From contig NZ_JAGIPH010000001.1 in assembly GCF_017877135.1 (NCBI RefSeq), positions 1,240,001-1,304,000 on the forward strand: DNA of 64,000 nt. The letters are read 5' to 3'. The notes below the pieces were generated by a model. It did no database searches. It was not told the origin of the DNA and saw only the letters and a list, made by a program, of their open reading frames with translations. The translations under genes and the position numbers were made by a program. Origin of the DNA: Neorhizobium galegae (GTDB lineage Bacteria > Pseudomonadota > Alphaproteobacteria > Rhizobiales > Rhizobiaceae). Positions within the stretch are counted from its first letter, which is position 1; each line of letters begins with the position of its first letter. Below, piece by piece: positions 37,560-48,348 of this stretch.

Positions 37560-37809
37560 GAACGAACGTCCGGTGGAAGCATGGTGCGATCTGCATAACG
37601 TCCATGTCCGCCTTGCCGATGGACGCGAGGTGGTCACGCCGTTGTGGTGGTATCCGAGCCTTTACGCGGCAACGCCAGCGGAACGCAACAATGTCGAGTT
37701 GATGGTGGCAGGTGTTCATTGGCCGGATGTCGATGAGGATCTGTCTGTGCGCGGCATGTTGGCGGGTTGGAAGTACCCCAAGGCCAAGGCTCCGGACAAG
37801 GCGGCCTAG
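37534..37809 (+). CDS. DUF2442 protein
   Basis: A 91-residue protein. The DUF2442 features DLHNVHVRLADGREVVTPLWWYPSL and NVELMVAGVHWPDVDEDLSVRGML are clear; the family often folds as a small DNA-binding-like domain. I use the ATG at 37534, preceded by GTGGAGG, which overlaps the DUF4160 gene. Pairing with DUF4160 suggests a two-component module whose role is unknown. Confidence 0.8.
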   Translation: MNSPSLYPENERPVEAWCDLHNVHVRLADGREVVTPLWWYPSLYAATPAERNNVELMVAGVHWPDVDEDLSVRGMLAGWKYPKAKAPDKAA

Positions 37810-38048
37810 GATCCTTCCATGTCACTGCTCAAGCGGGTTTCTCTTCTTGTTTCGACAATACCGCCTGTCAGCCGATCCGGGTTCTGACGCAAGTGCCGAA
37901 AACGCCCAAGCTCGAGATGGCGCTGTGTAACGGTTGCTTTGAGCCAAAAAGATCACTGCGGGCAAACTTCGAAAGATGTTGCCTTTCACGTTTTAAATAG
38001 CACAGGCGCTGACCGCGAATTGCGCTCTGGTAATGGTGGAAAATACCC

Positions 38049-40475
38049 ATGAAATTCACGCTCTCCTGGCTGAAGGAACATCTGGAAACCGACGCGACGC
38101 TCGATGAGGTTTGCGAGCGCCTGACGGCGATCGGTCTCGAAGTCGAGGATGTCGATGACAAGGCGGCCTACTGGCCCTTCGTCATTGCCAAGGTCCTCTC
38201 GGCCGAAAAGCATCCGTCCGCCGACCGGCTGAAGGTGTTGATGGTGGATGCCGGCGGTGAAAAGCCAGTGCAGGTTGTCTGCGGTGCGCCGAATGCGCGG
38301 GCGGGCCTTGTCGGTGCGCTGGCGCAGCCGGGCACCTATGTGCCGGGTCTCGATGTCACGCTTGCCGTCGGCAATATCCGCGGTGTCGAAAGCCATGGCA
38401 TGATGTGCTCCGAAAAGGAGCTGAACATGTCGGACAATCATGACGGCATCATCGACCTGCCGGCCGATGCGCCGGTCGGCACGCCTTTTGCCGCTTATGC
38501 CGGTCTCGACGACCCGATGATCGAGATCAACCTGACGCCGAACCGTCCGGATTGCACGAGCATTTTCGGGATCGCGCGCGATCTCGCCGCCTCCGGCCTT
38601 GGCACGCTGAAGCAGCCGAAGGCGCCCGATTTTTCCGTATCCGGCGAAACACCGGTGGAGGTCGTGATCGATCTTGACGATGAAAAGCTCTGCCCCGGCT
38701 TTGCGCTGCGCCTCGTGCGCGGCGTGAAAAACGGCCCGAGCCCGGCCTGGATGCAGCAGCGGCTCAAAGCGATCGGCCTTCGTCCGATCAATGCGCTGGT
38801 CGACATCACCAATTACATGACCTTCGACCAGGGCCGGCCGATGCATGTCTTCGATGCCGCCAAGGTTTCGGGCAACCTCACTGTGCGCCGGGCAAAAGAC
38901 GGCGAGGAGATTCTGGCGCTCGACACCCGCACCTACACGCTGTCACCATCGAATGTGGTGATTGCCGATGATAAGGGCGTCGAATCCATCGGCGGCATCA
39001 TGGGCGGCGAGCATTCCGGCTGCGACGAGAACACCGTGGACGTGCTGATCGAATCGGCGCTCTGGGACCCGATCAACATCGCCAAATCCGGCCGGGCGCT
39101 CGGCATCATCACCGATGCGCGCTACCGTTTCGAACGCGGCGTCGATCCGAACTACATGATGCCGGGGCTGGAGCGCACGACGCAGCTGGTACTGGAGCTT
39201 TGCGGCGGCACCGCCGCCAAGGCGAAAGTGGCCGGCTACAAGGGCTATGACGCCCGCCATGTCGAGTTTCCCTTCTCCGAGGTGAAGCGCCTGACGGGGC
39301 TTGACGTCTCCGTCGAGGAGAGCCGCACGATCCTGACCGCGCTCGGCTTCGAGATCGTCTCGGGCAATGAGGAACGTGCCACCGTTGCCGTGCCCTCCTG
39401 GCGCCCGGATGTGGATGGCAAGGCGGACCTCGTCGAGGAGGTGATGCGCATCCACGGCGTCGACAAGATCCTGCCTGCACCGCTGGAACACCAGGGCGCC
39501 GTCAACGGCCGCATCCTGACGACGCTGCAGATCCGCACCCGTACGGCCAAGCGCGCGCTTGCTTCGCGCGGCATGCTGGAAGCCGTCACCTGGTCCTTCA
39601 TTCCGGAAGACCAGGCAAAGCTGTTCGGCGGCGGCAAGCCTTCGCTGAAACTGGTGAACCCGATTGCCGCCGACATGTCGGACATGCGCCCCTCGCTTCT
39701 GCCGGGGCTTTTGACGGCGGCTCAGCGCAATGCCGACAAGGGCTTTGGCGATGTGGCGATCTTCGAGGTCTCCGGCACCTATGAGGGCGACACGCCGGAG
39801 GCCCAGCGGCGTGTGGCCGGCGGCATCCGCCGCGGCACGGCCTCGCTTGCCGGTGCCGGCAAATCCTGGTCGAATGCGGCAAAGGGGGGCGGCAAGCCGG
39901 TCGATGTCTATGATGCCAAGGCCGATGCGCTCGCCGTGATCGAGGCCTGCGGCCTGCCGATGGCTAATGTGCAGGTGGAGCAGGGCGGCCCTGCCTGGTA
40001 TCACCCGGGCCGGTCCGGCACGATCAAGATGGGCCCGAAAGTGGTGCTCGGCCATTTCGGGGAGTTCCACCCCAATACGCTGTCGGCGCTGGACGTGACC
40101 GGCGCGCTGTGCGGCTTCGAGGTCTATCTCGACGCTATGCCGGAGCCGAAGAAGAAGGCGACCCGCACCAAGCCGGCGCTTGATCTTTCGCCCTTCCAGA
40201 TGGTGAAGCGCGATTTCGCCTTTGTGGTGGATCGCACCGTGGAGGCCGGCGCCCTCATCAAGGCCGCCACCACCGCCGACCGCAAGCTGGTGACCGGCGT
40301 TTCCGTCTTCGACGTGTTCGAGGGGGCTTCGCTCGGCGAAAACAAGAAGTCGATCGCCATCGAAGTGCTGATCCAGCCCGTCGACAAGACGCTGACGGAC
40401 GAGGATTTTGATGCGCTGACGAAAAAGATCGTCGCAAACGTTGAAAAATCGACCGGCGGCATTTTGCGCGCCTGA
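38049..40475 (+). CDS. pheT: Phenylalanyl-tRNA synthetase beta subunit
   Basis: An 808-residue subunit with all usual modules: the N-terminal start [20 protein letters not shown], the tRNA-binding OB-fold (about 40-150), the B3/B4 editing domain, B5 ([13 protein letters not shown]), the catalytic-like core ([10 protein letters not shown] onwards) and the C-terminal ferredoxin-fold anticodon-binding domain ([14 protein letters not shown] to [16 protein letters not shown]). It forms the alpha2beta2 enzyme with PheS and edits Tyr-tRNA(Phe). It lies 737 bp after pheS. Confidence 0.98.
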   Translation: MKFTLSWLKEHLETDATLDEVCERLTAIGLEVEDVDDKAAYWPFVIAKVLSAEKHPSADRLKVLMVDAGGEKPVQVVCGAPNARAGLVGALAQPGTYVPGLDVTLAVGNIRGVESHGMMCSEKELNMSDNHDGIIDLPADAPVGTPFAAYAGLDDPMIEINLTPNRPDCTSIFGIARDLAASGLGTLKQPKAPDFSVSGETPVEVVIDLDDEKLCPGFALRLVRGVKNGPSPAWMQQRLKAIGLRPINALVDITNYMTFDQGRPMHVFDAAKVSGNLTVRRAKDGEEILALDTRTYTLSPSNVVIADDKGVESIGGIMGGEHSGCDENTVDVLIESALWDPINIAKSGRALGIITDARYRFERGVDPNYMMPGLERTTQLVLELCGGTAAKAKVAGYKGYDARHVEFPFSEVKRLTGLDVSVEESRTILTALGFEIVSGNEERATVAVPSWRPDVDGKADLVEEVMRIHGVDKILPAPLEHQGAVNGRILTTLQIRTRTAKRALASRGMLEAVTWSFIPEDQAKLFGGGKPSLKLVNPIAADMSDMRPSLLPGLLTAAQRNADKGFGDVAIFEVSGTYEGDTPEAQRRVAGGIRRGTASLAGAGKSWSNAAKGGGKPVDVYDAKADALAVIEACGLPMANVQVEQGGPAWYHPGRSGTIKMGPKVVLGHFGEFHPNTLSALDVTGALCGFEVYLDAMPEPKKKATRTKPALDLSPFQMVKRDFAFVVDRTVEAGALIKAATTADRKLVTGVSVFDVFEGASLGENKKSIAIEVLIQPVDKTLTDEDFDALTKKIVANVEKSTGGILRA

Positions 40476-40527
40476 GGTTTTCCGCAAAACGAACTGCCGT
40501 TCCCGAATGGCGGCTCCGTTCTCTTCG

Positions 40528-40561
40528 CGCCCCTTTCTTGCCCGCAAGAGAGGGGCGTTTT
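40528..40561 (+). terminator. Rho-independent terminator after pheT
   Basis: A 13-bp stem with one mismatch, CGCCCCTTTCTTG (40528-40540) with CAAGAGAGGGGCG (40545-40557), a CCCG loop and four T at 40558-40561. Confidence 0.85.
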
Positions 40562-41276
40562 CATGCGGCACCGCGGCCCGCAATCTGCCCTTCGTTTCAG
40601 AAGCTATCAAAGAACGGACATGCGGATCCAAGATTCGTAAAGAGCCATGGGCGAGCGGCCACGCGGCAGCAAAACCCGTGTTTCAACGATAGGCGGACCG
40701 GGGGCTGAAGGCTGCCTCGTATGAATTTTATAGAAGTGACACCTTTCAGCGCCCCGTTCAGCGGTTTCTGCTCGCTCGTGGGGTCCCTCTGCCTGACAGG
40801 TGATTTCTTAGGCTTTGCCATCGCCGCACTCCCGAAAGCCGGGAGCGGACAGCGGGCGACGAACCCGAAAAACCTCCTGCCCCCCTGTGTGCCGCACAGA
40901 CACGCCCGGCGCGATTTATCGAACAGGAAACGGCAAGGACCTGTCCGGGGCCTGCCATTTCCCCCGTGTCGCCGGAGGGAGACCAGTTTCCGCGAACCCG
41001 GTGCATGAGGTTTTGCGTCTGACCCTCACATCCCGCGCCGGCCCCGCATCGCCAGAACGCCTTCTGGTGTATCCGCTGCGAGACGGAGCCATTGTAAGTA
41101 AGGTTGTGGGGGATGAGGAAATTGTGATGGAGATTTTTTAAACGAGCCGTAGCTAGCAGCGCAGTTGCGCGATTACGACCTCGTCTGCGTCAACATGGCT
41201 GATGTCTCATCGTACCGTATCGCGGTAAGGGTCCCCTTAAAGTCGACAATGTCAACGAACAGCCCGGAATATAAAA
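40562..41276. other. Long gap after pheT; no supported gene
   Basis: About 715 bp in which I find no recognisable protein or RNA gene. A minus-strand frame from 40821 begins MAKPKKSPVRQRDPTSEQK with GGGAG seven bases upstream, which looks gene-like at its N-terminus, but the rest (74 residues to 40597) runs across the region before the pheT terminator and matches nothing known to me. A short hairpin CTCCCG-AAAG-CGGGAG-like structure occurs near 40830. Confidence 0.35.
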
Positions 41277-41402
41277 ATGTGGGATTGGTTTCCTATCGTC
41301 TTCTTCCCGCTCAAGATTCTCGTGCTCGGGATCGGCATGTTCTTCGCCATCAAGTGGCATCGCGATCAGGAAAAGAAGAATAACAAGACCCGCCAGCCGT
41401 AG
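41277..41402 (+). CDS. Small single-helix membrane protein (41 residues)
   Basis: ATG at 41277 begins MWDWFPIVFFPLKILVLGIG, a likely transmembrane helix with an N-terminal Trp/Phe cap, followed by MFFAIKWHRD and a highly charged tail rich in Lys, Asn and Arg. This composition is typical of small rhizobial membrane peptides. The SD (CGGAATA) is weak. No function can be assigned, and the call rests on the protein's composition. Confidence 0.55.
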   Translation: MWDWFPIVFFPLKILVLGIGMFFAIKWHRDQEKKNNKTRQP

Positions 41403-41493
41403 AAGCGGCGGCGAATGCCCCCTCATCCGCCTGCCGGCACCGCCTTGCCTTGGAGCCAGGAGTCAGAGCAGTGCCGTCTGCGCTTTTTTACCC

Positions 41494-41775
41494 TTACGCT
41501 GCGTCCGTGACGCGGATTTCGATACCGAGATGGGCGGCGGCGGCGATGTTGACGAGGGCGTCGAGCGAGAACTTTGAGAGCTTGCCGCGCAACAGGTCAT
41601 TCGTGCGGGGACGCGTCAGGCCAAGACGTTTGGCGGCCTCTTCCTGAGAGAGGTCCCAGCGCTTCACCGCTTTGCGGATTTCATAAAGCAGTGTGGAGCG
41701 GGCCTTGAGGTTTGCAGCTTCCTGCGCTGTGTCGGTCAGGGCATCCCAGACATTTTCATAGGTCTCCGCCGTCAT
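41494..41775 (-). CDS. XRE-type antitoxin, HigA-like
   Basis: A 93-residue protein with a helix-turn-helix at 40-75 (DLSQEEAAKRLGLTRPRTND and LLRGKLSKFSLDALVNIA), the form found in antitoxins partnered with Gp49/RelE-like toxins. I use the ATG at 41775, preceded by GAAGG; it overlaps the toxin stop by four bases. It would bind its own promoter and neutralise the toxin. Confidence 0.88.
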   Translation of the reverse strand: MTAETYENVWDALTDTAQEAANLKARSTLLYEIRKAVKRWDLSQEEAAKRLGLTRPRTNDLLRGKLSKFSLDALVNIAAAAHLGIEIRVTDAA

Positions 41776-42095
41776 CGTTCTGCCTTCCATCGTTTCAACC
41801 GTTGCGTCGCCAGATCGAGGTCTTTCTTCGATGTCGCCTGCGATTTCTTCTGGAAGGCATGAAGGACCAGAACCCGGTCTTCCAGGGCTGCCAGATAGAG
41901 GATGCGAAAGGCGCCGGACGGCTCTCGAATTCTGATCTCCTTGACGCCGGGGCCGACCGTTTGCATGGGTTTCCAGTCATCGGGGTCATCCCCGCGCTGG
42001 ACAAGTTCGAGCTGCCAGCCGGCCTCAAGGCGCGCCTCTTCGGGAAACGCACGAACATCCGCCCGACTGCTTCCAAGCCATTCGATCAGCTTCAT
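41772..42095 (-). CDS. HigB/Gp49-like toxin, RelE superfamily
   Basis: A 107-residue basic protein with the phage-derived Gp49-like pattern: GWQLELVQRGDDPDDWKPMQTVGPGVKEIRI, then FRILYLAALEDRVLVLHAFQKKSQAT. These toxins are ribosome-dependent mRNA endonucleases. Toxin first, antitoxin second is the HigBA order. The start at 42095 follows a short palindromic operator. Function is assigned from family. Confidence 0.87.
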   Translation of the reverse strand: MKLIEWLGSSRADVRAFPEEARLEAGWQLELVQRGDDPDDWKPMQTVGPGVKEIRIREPSGAFRILYLAALEDRVLVLHAFQKKSQATSKKDLDLATQRLKRWKAER

Positions 42096-42103
42096 GGCTG
42101 AAT

Positions 42104-42121
42104 TGTATCAATAACGATACA
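42104..42121. promoter_or_regulatory. Palindromic operator before the HigBA-like pair
   Basis: TGTATC-N6-GATACA is a perfect 6-bp inverted repeat starting nine bases upstream of the toxin ATG. Antitoxins of this class usually bind such sites to autoregulate; here the match to its own antitoxin is inferred. Confidence 0.6.
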
Positions 42122-42183
42122 GCATGACCAGTGAGGAAATTGCATTCGGCATTTCGTCAGGGGTGGGCCAGCGACAGTGGATG

Positions 42184-42240
42184 CCGTCCCCTCACCGCCT
42201 GCATCCGGCGGTCCCTTCTCCTTTCGAGGAGAAGGGGGCA
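42184..42240. repeat. Short rhizobial-type intergenic palindrome
   Basis: Contains CCGCC/GGCGG and a perfect 10-bp stem CCCTTCTCCT (42213-42222) with AGGAGAAGGG (42227-42236) around a TTCG tetraloop. It resembles the palindromes at 32607-32740 and lies after the small gene at 42259. Confidence 0.6.
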
Positions 42241-42258
42241 CGCGGTTGGTGCCTGCGA

Positions 42259-42411
42259 TCAGAGGCTGACGCGGCGGCCTTCCTTGTCGGCGTTCTTGTG
42301 GTCGCTGCCGTGTTTTTCGAGGATGGCCTTGGCATCTTCCAGCGAAATGCGGTGCCGCTTGGCAAAGGCAACGGGTTCATAGGCCTTATCGGCGGTTTTC
42401 TGATCGGACAT
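42259..42411 (-). CDS. Small hypothetical protein (50 residues)
   Basis: A 50-residue charged protein, MSDQKTADKAYEPVAFAKRH followed by RISLEDAKAILEKHGSDHKN. The middle reads like a small helix-turn-helix (RISLEDAKAILEKHG), as in DUF3606-type stress proteins, but the match is loose. GGAG lies eight bases before the ATG at 42411. It follows rsgA on the same strand after about 160 bp. Confidence 0.65.
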   Translation of the reverse strand: MSDQKTADKAYEPVAFAKRHRISLEDAKAILEKHGSDHKNADKEGRRVSL

Positions 42412-42572
42412 GATCTGTCTCCAAGGGTCGGGGCGCCGGCGGGATGCCGGTGTGCCGTACGGTATCGGTCGAGAGGTTTTGAGGCGCGCGTCCATGAAAC
42501 CGGACATCCGCGCGCAGAAAAATGGGCCTGACGGCCCCTCGAGGCTTTATATGGGTATTGAGGCGCAAAAGC

Positions 42573-43595
42573 TCAATATTTGTTCTTGCGCAGTGTCTTG
42601 TTGCCCTTTGGGCCGCTGTAGACGGGAGTGCGATCGCGGTTTTCGGCAGTCAGCGTGCGCCAGCGCTCCAGCCGGTCGGCATCGAGCGTGCCGGCTTTCA
42701 CGGCCGCCTGCACGGCGCAGCCGGGCTCGTGCGCATGGGTGCAATCGCGAAATCGGCAGTGGGGGGCAAGCTCGGTGATTTCGGCAAAGAGTGTGTCGAT
42801 GCCGCCGGTGATGTCGCTCACATAGAGCGTGCGGATGCCGGGCGTATCGATGACCCAGCCGCCGCCGGCCATTTCATGCAGGGAGCGGGCCGTCGTGGTG
42901 TGGCGGCCCTTGGCATCGTGTTCGCGGATGGCACCGGTCTTTTGCGGGGTCTCTGTGGACGGGCCGGCAAGCGTATTGACCAGCGTCGACTTGCCGACAC
43001 CGGACGAGCCGACGAGCGCCACCGTCTGGCCTTGCGCACACCAGGGCTTTAAGGGTTCGACGGCATCGGCAGCGCGCGCATTGACGACGACGACGGGCAG
43101 ATCGCGCTGCAGGGCGGCGGCCTGTGTCGCATAGGTTTCGGCATCTGCCACCAGATCGGCCTTAGTGAGCACGATGACCGGGCGCGTGCCGGCCTCGTTT
43201 GCCATGATGAGATAGCGTTCCAGCCGCGACAGGTTGAAATCGGCATTGCAGGAGGTGACGATGAACAGCGTATCGACATTGGCAGCCGCCAGCTGCTGGC
43301 CGATGGCGCCTTCCGTGCGCCTTTGCAGCAGGGTGCGGCGCTCGAGGCGGCGCGTGAGAAGGCCGCTCTGCGGCTCCGCCAGCACCCAGTCACCCACGGC
43401 ATAATCGGCAGTGTTGGCGTTCGGGGCAAGTTCGAGGTGAGCGGGGCCGTCGGCATCGATCGCCTCAAGCCGCGCCCGGTGCACGGACGAAATGCGCCGC
43501 ACCAGACAGATCTCCTCGCCGGGCCTTATCTGCCCGGCAAAAAAATCCGACCAGCCCAGCCGCTGAAGTGCGGCGGTGCCGCGAGGAGCCGTCAA
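42573..43595 (-). CDS. rsgA: Ribosome small-subunit-dependent GTPase A
   Basis: A 340-residue circularly permuted GTPase that assists late 30S maturation. An N-terminal OB-fold is followed by G4 TKAD (144-147), G1 GSSGVGKS (196-203) and G3 DTPG (250-253), then a zinc-binding C-terminal segment with Cys280, Cys285, His287 and Cys293. The start is uncertain: the frame stays open upstream and only a TTG at 43595 gives a sensible N-terminus, without a clear SD. Confidence 0.93.
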   Translation of the reverse strand: MTAPRGTAALQRLGWSDFFAGQIRPGEEICLVRRISSVHRARLEAIDADGPAHLELAPNANTADYAVGDWVLAEPQSGLLTRRLERRTLLQRRTEGAIGQQLAAANVDTLFIVTSCNADFNLSRLERYLIMANEAGTRPVIVLTKADLVADAETYATQAAALQRDLPVVVVNARAADAVEPLKPWCAQGQTVALVGSSGVGKSTLVNTLAGPSTETPQKTGAIREHDAKGRHTTTARSLHEMAGGGWVIDTPGIRTLYVSDITGGIDTLFAEITELAPHCRFRDCTHAHEPGCAVQAAVKAGTLDADRLERWRTLTAENRDRTPVYSGPKGNKTLRKNKY

Positions 43596-43773
43596 GAACG
43601 GGCCCGATGGGTAAGAGAAGAGGCCATGTGTGTTCGCTTTCCGTCGCCTGATCGCGGTCTTTGCCTGTCTCTTAGCGCAGAAACGGTCCGCTGACGCGGG
43701 AAATGTTTTGGGGGAACGGGATTTCGTGCCGGGGGTTGGTCGAGAAGGCCATGACCGGACGTTGACGGCCTTG

Positions 43774-44050
43774 CCGTCGCTCCGGGTTGTGCCCCCGGCC
43801 CTTCGCTTGGGCTCCGGGCTTTCGTCGCTGCTATCGATCCGCTGGATCGATGGCTTGGCCTTTGGCCGTCGCTCCGGGTTGCCCCCCGGCCCTTCGCTTA
43901 GGGCTCAGGGCGTTCGTCGCTGCTATCGATCCACTGGATCGATAGCTTGGCCTTCGGCCGTCGCTCCGGGTTGCACCCCCCGGCCCTTCGCTTGAGCTCA
44001 GGGCGTTCGTCGCTGCTATCGATCCACTGGATCGATAGCTTGGCCTTCGG
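43774..44050. repeat. Three tandem 92-93 bp repeats, each with a hairpin
   Basis: Units start at 43774, 43866 and 43958 with CCGTCGCTCCGGGTTG and end near 44050, where a diverged fourth start (CCAACCGCTCC) follows. Units 2 and 3 are nearly identical; unit 1 is slightly diverged. Each contains an 11-bp stem with a 3-base loop: GCTATCGATCC-ACT-GGATCGATAGC in units 2 and 3 (43922-43946, 44015-44039) and a G.T-containing version in unit 1 (43830-43854). They lie directly after the mbfA stop and before the rsgA start. No coding signal is present in the 466-bp gap. Confidence 0.9.
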
Positions 44051-44061
44051 CCAACCGCTCC

Positions 44062-46372
<2,311 letters not shown>

Positions 46373-46395
46373 GACGCCGAAGAGCCCTGATCGAC

Positions 46396-46427
46396 ACGGC
46401 GGCCACGCAAGTGAGCCGCCGTTTTTT
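46396..46427 (+). terminator. Rho-independent terminator after the TRAP gene
   Basis: Perfect 8-bp stem ACGGCGGC (46396-46403) with GCCGCCGT (46415-46422), an 11-base loop and six T at 46422-46427. Confidence 0.85.
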
Positions 46428-46547
46428 GTTGCGCCCCGGCAAGAGGTTTGGCGGCAGCCGACGCAAGCTGCGATCGCGCGCTATAACATTTGATATTGCG
46501 CGACAGTCTTCGATGCCTATGGTGGCGGGCGTCAACCGGAGAGAACC

Positions 46548-46880
46548 ATGCCTCATTCGGACGTGCGGTTTTACCCGAACATTCTGGTGCCCAGCGATTT
46601 TGCGGTGATCGACGCGGTCATCCGCTCCATCGTGTTTACCGGCAGCGGCAAGCCCAACAAGCTTGACCAGGAGAAGCTGGCGCGCATCGTGCTGCGCCTC
46701 TACCGCATGGGCCTGACCGATCCGGCAAAGCTCTCGATGTTTGCTGCAAGGCTTGCAGACCACGCGCGGATCACCGGCAGTGCCGCCGACCGCTTTTCCG
46801 CAAGCCGCTCCGGCAAAGCCGCAGGCGCGAGCCCCGAAAGCACCGGCGGGACGCGATCATCGACCGGGCCCCGCCGCTGA
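46548..46880 (+). CDS. Hypothetical protein (110 residues)
   Basis: A 110-residue protein whose first 70 residues look ordered (FYPNILVPSDFAVIDAVIRS, DQEKLARIVLRLYRMGLTDPAKL), followed by a Ser/Gly/Arg-rich tail likely to be disordered. CGGAGAGAACC precedes the ATG. I do not recognise the family. It is followed convergently by a small gene. Confidence 0.7.
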   Translation: MPHSDVRFYPNILVPSDFAVIDAVIRSIVFTGSGKPNKLDQEKLARIVLRLYRMGLTDPAKLSMFAARLADHARITGSAADRFSASRSGKAAGASPESTGGTRSSTGPRR

Positions 46881-46922
46881 ATATCGTCCGCCTCGGCCAG
46901 TCCGGCCGACGCCCTTTGACCG

Positions 46923-47096
46923 TCAGTTGCGGCCGTTGTTCGGGCGCGCCTTGGAGCCGACGCGGTCATTGCCGCTGATCGTCTTGCCGTCCGGCTCCTG
47001 GCCGTAATAGGTGCCGCCGAGATGGCCGCCGGCGCTGGTATTGTCCACCTGTGCCTTGGCCCGATCCTGCTGCGCCTTGATATCGGTCTTGGTCAT
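46923..47096 (-). CDS. Small hydrophilic hypothetical protein (57 residues)
   Basis: A 57-residue polar protein starting MTKTDIKAQQDRAKAQVDNT and rich in Gly, Asn and Lys, probably unstructured. GGAGGCGAAC lies directly before the ATG at 47096, a much better start than the ATG at 47114. Similar short hydrophilic proteins occur in rhizobia; function unknown. Confidence 0.65.
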   Translation of the reverse strand: MTKTDIKAQQDRAKAQVDNTSAGGHLGGTYYGQEPDGKTISGNDRVGSKARPNNGRN

Positions 47097-47181
47097 GTTC
47101 GCCTCCGTTTTCATGTCGGTCGAACAGGACTAACAGCCTGAGAGCGGTGAGGTTCCTGACTTTTTCACTCCGGATGCGCGT

Positions 47182-47700
47182 TCAGCCGACCCGTTTGTAG
47201 AACAGCGTGGTGTCGCAGAACCCGCCCTGCGGCCAGAGCGCATAATCGGGGATGACGCCGACCCGCTGCCAGCCAAAGCGGGGATAGATCGCCTCCGCAT
47301 CGCTGCCGGTTGCCGTGTCCAGCACCAGGAGCGTGCGCCCGCGCCGGGCGGCCTCCTGCTCCACCAGATCCATCAGCTTGCGCGACAGGCCGAGACCGCG
47401 CGCATCGCGATGCACCAGAAGCTTCATCAGATCGCCGCGATGCGGCTGGTTCGGTTTCTGGGCAAGCCCGACCTGCACCGTGGCCACCACCCGGCCCTCG
47501 ATCTCAGCCACCGCCAGGATCGTCTGACCAAGGCGCACCGCTTCAGCCACGCCGCGCCAGTAAGCCTGCGCATCGCCAGGGGTGAACGGCAGCATGAAGC
47601 CCAGAGAGGCGCCGCCATTGATACAATCGCTCAGCACATCGCAAAGGTCATCGATCGCCTGTTCGGCAGCCTGCGCGTCAAGAATGTGAAAACTGGTCAT
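47182..47700 (-). CDS. GNAT family N-acetyltransferase
   Basis: A 172-residue acetyltransferase. The acetyl-CoA segment is GDLMKLLVHRDARGLGLSRKLMDLVEQEA (RGLGLS loop), followed by LLVLDTATGSDAEAIYPRFGWQRVGVIPDYAL. I use the ATG at 47700; the longer frame to 47919 lies within the XRE-cupin gene in another frame. It follows that regulator gene on the same strand 43 bp later and is probably co-transcribed. Substrate unknown. Confidence 0.88.
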   Translation of the reverse strand: MTSFHILDAQAAEQAIDDLCDVLSDCINGGASLGFMLPFTPGDAQAYWRGVAEAVRLGQTILAVAEIEGRVVATVQVGLAQKPNQPHRGDLMKLLVHRDARGLGLSRKLMDLVEQEAARRGRTLLVLDTATGSDAEAIYPRFGWQRVGVIPDYALWPQGGFCDTTLFYKRVG

Positions 47701-47743
47701 CGGAAAATCTCGTTCAGTTTTTTGGAGGAATGCTCGGACGGGA

Positions 47744-48331
47744 TCATCGTCCGGGAACTTGTCCGCGATCCAGAATGACGCCGTAGCGGGCGAGCTGGTC
47801 GGACGGATTGAAGAAGGCAAAGGCGTCGCCGATATCCATGAACAGGCAATCGCCGGGGTGAAGCCGGTGGGTTTCGCCGGCAAGCTCCATGTCGAGCACG
47901 CCGGCAAACAGCCAGACATGCTGCGTCATGAACCGGCTTTCCGGCCGCGGCGGAAAGGAGACGCGCGCACCCGGCGGAAACTCCACCTCGACGATATCGA
48001 CCCTTGACGGCATGCCGGGCGGCGAGACCGAGCGGCGCAGATAGCCGGTCGTCGGATCGCGCCAGAGGCGCTGCGTCTCGCGACGCGACACGGGCGACGT
48101 TCCGGGATCATCAGGGGCAAAGAAGGCCGAGAGCGACAGGCCGAGCGCCTCGCAGAGCCGTGCCAAAAGGGCCGCCGTCGGGCTTGCCTCCCCTCGCTCG
48201 ATGCGCGAAATCATCGCGCGGCTGACACGCGCATCGGCCGCCAGACGGTCCAGCGTGAACTTCTGCGCAAGCCGCAGCGCCTTCAGCCGGTCACCGATCG
48301 CGATTTCGAAATCCTGATCTGTCTTTTCCAT
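47744..48331 (-). CDS. XRE family regulator with cupin domain
   Basis: A 195-residue regulator. Residues 9-65 are an XRE helix-turn-helix (RLKALRLAQKFTLDRLAADA and RVSRAMISRIERGEASPTAALLARLCEALG); residues 115-190 are a cupin small-molecule domain (LFAGVLDMELAGETHRLHPGDCLFM). Regulators of this type control metabolite genes and acetyltransferases. It is divergent from an MFS transporter, and two direct repeats upstream may be its operator. The start at 48331 is the best fit; the SD is weak. Confidence 0.88.
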   Translation of the reverse strand: MEKTDQDFEIAIGDRLKALRLAQKFTLDRLAADARVSRAMISRIERGEASPTAALLARLCEALGLSLSAFFAPDDPGTSPVSRRETQRLWRDPTTGYLRRSVSPPGMPSRVDIVEVEFPPGARVSFPPRPESRFMTQHVWLFAGVLDMELAGETHRLHPGDCLFMDIGDAFAFFNPSDQLARYGVILDRGQVPGR

Positions 48332-48348
48332 GAAAAGAGTTTGCATTT

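Noticed and set aside
40597..40821. A minus-strand frame starting MAKPKKSPVRQRDPTSEQK
   Set aside because: The N-terminus and GGGAG spacing are gene-like, but the C-terminal part has no sense and the family is unknown to me, so I kept it only as a note.
43774..44050. Possible CRISPR array
   Set aside because: The repeat units are 92 bp and directly adjacent, with no short repeats separated by unique spacers and no cas genes.
47701..47919. Upstream extension of the GNAT gene at 47182-47700
   Set aside because: This stretch is the 3' end of the XRE-cupin regulator gene in another frame; the acetyltransferase fold begins at the ATG at 47700.
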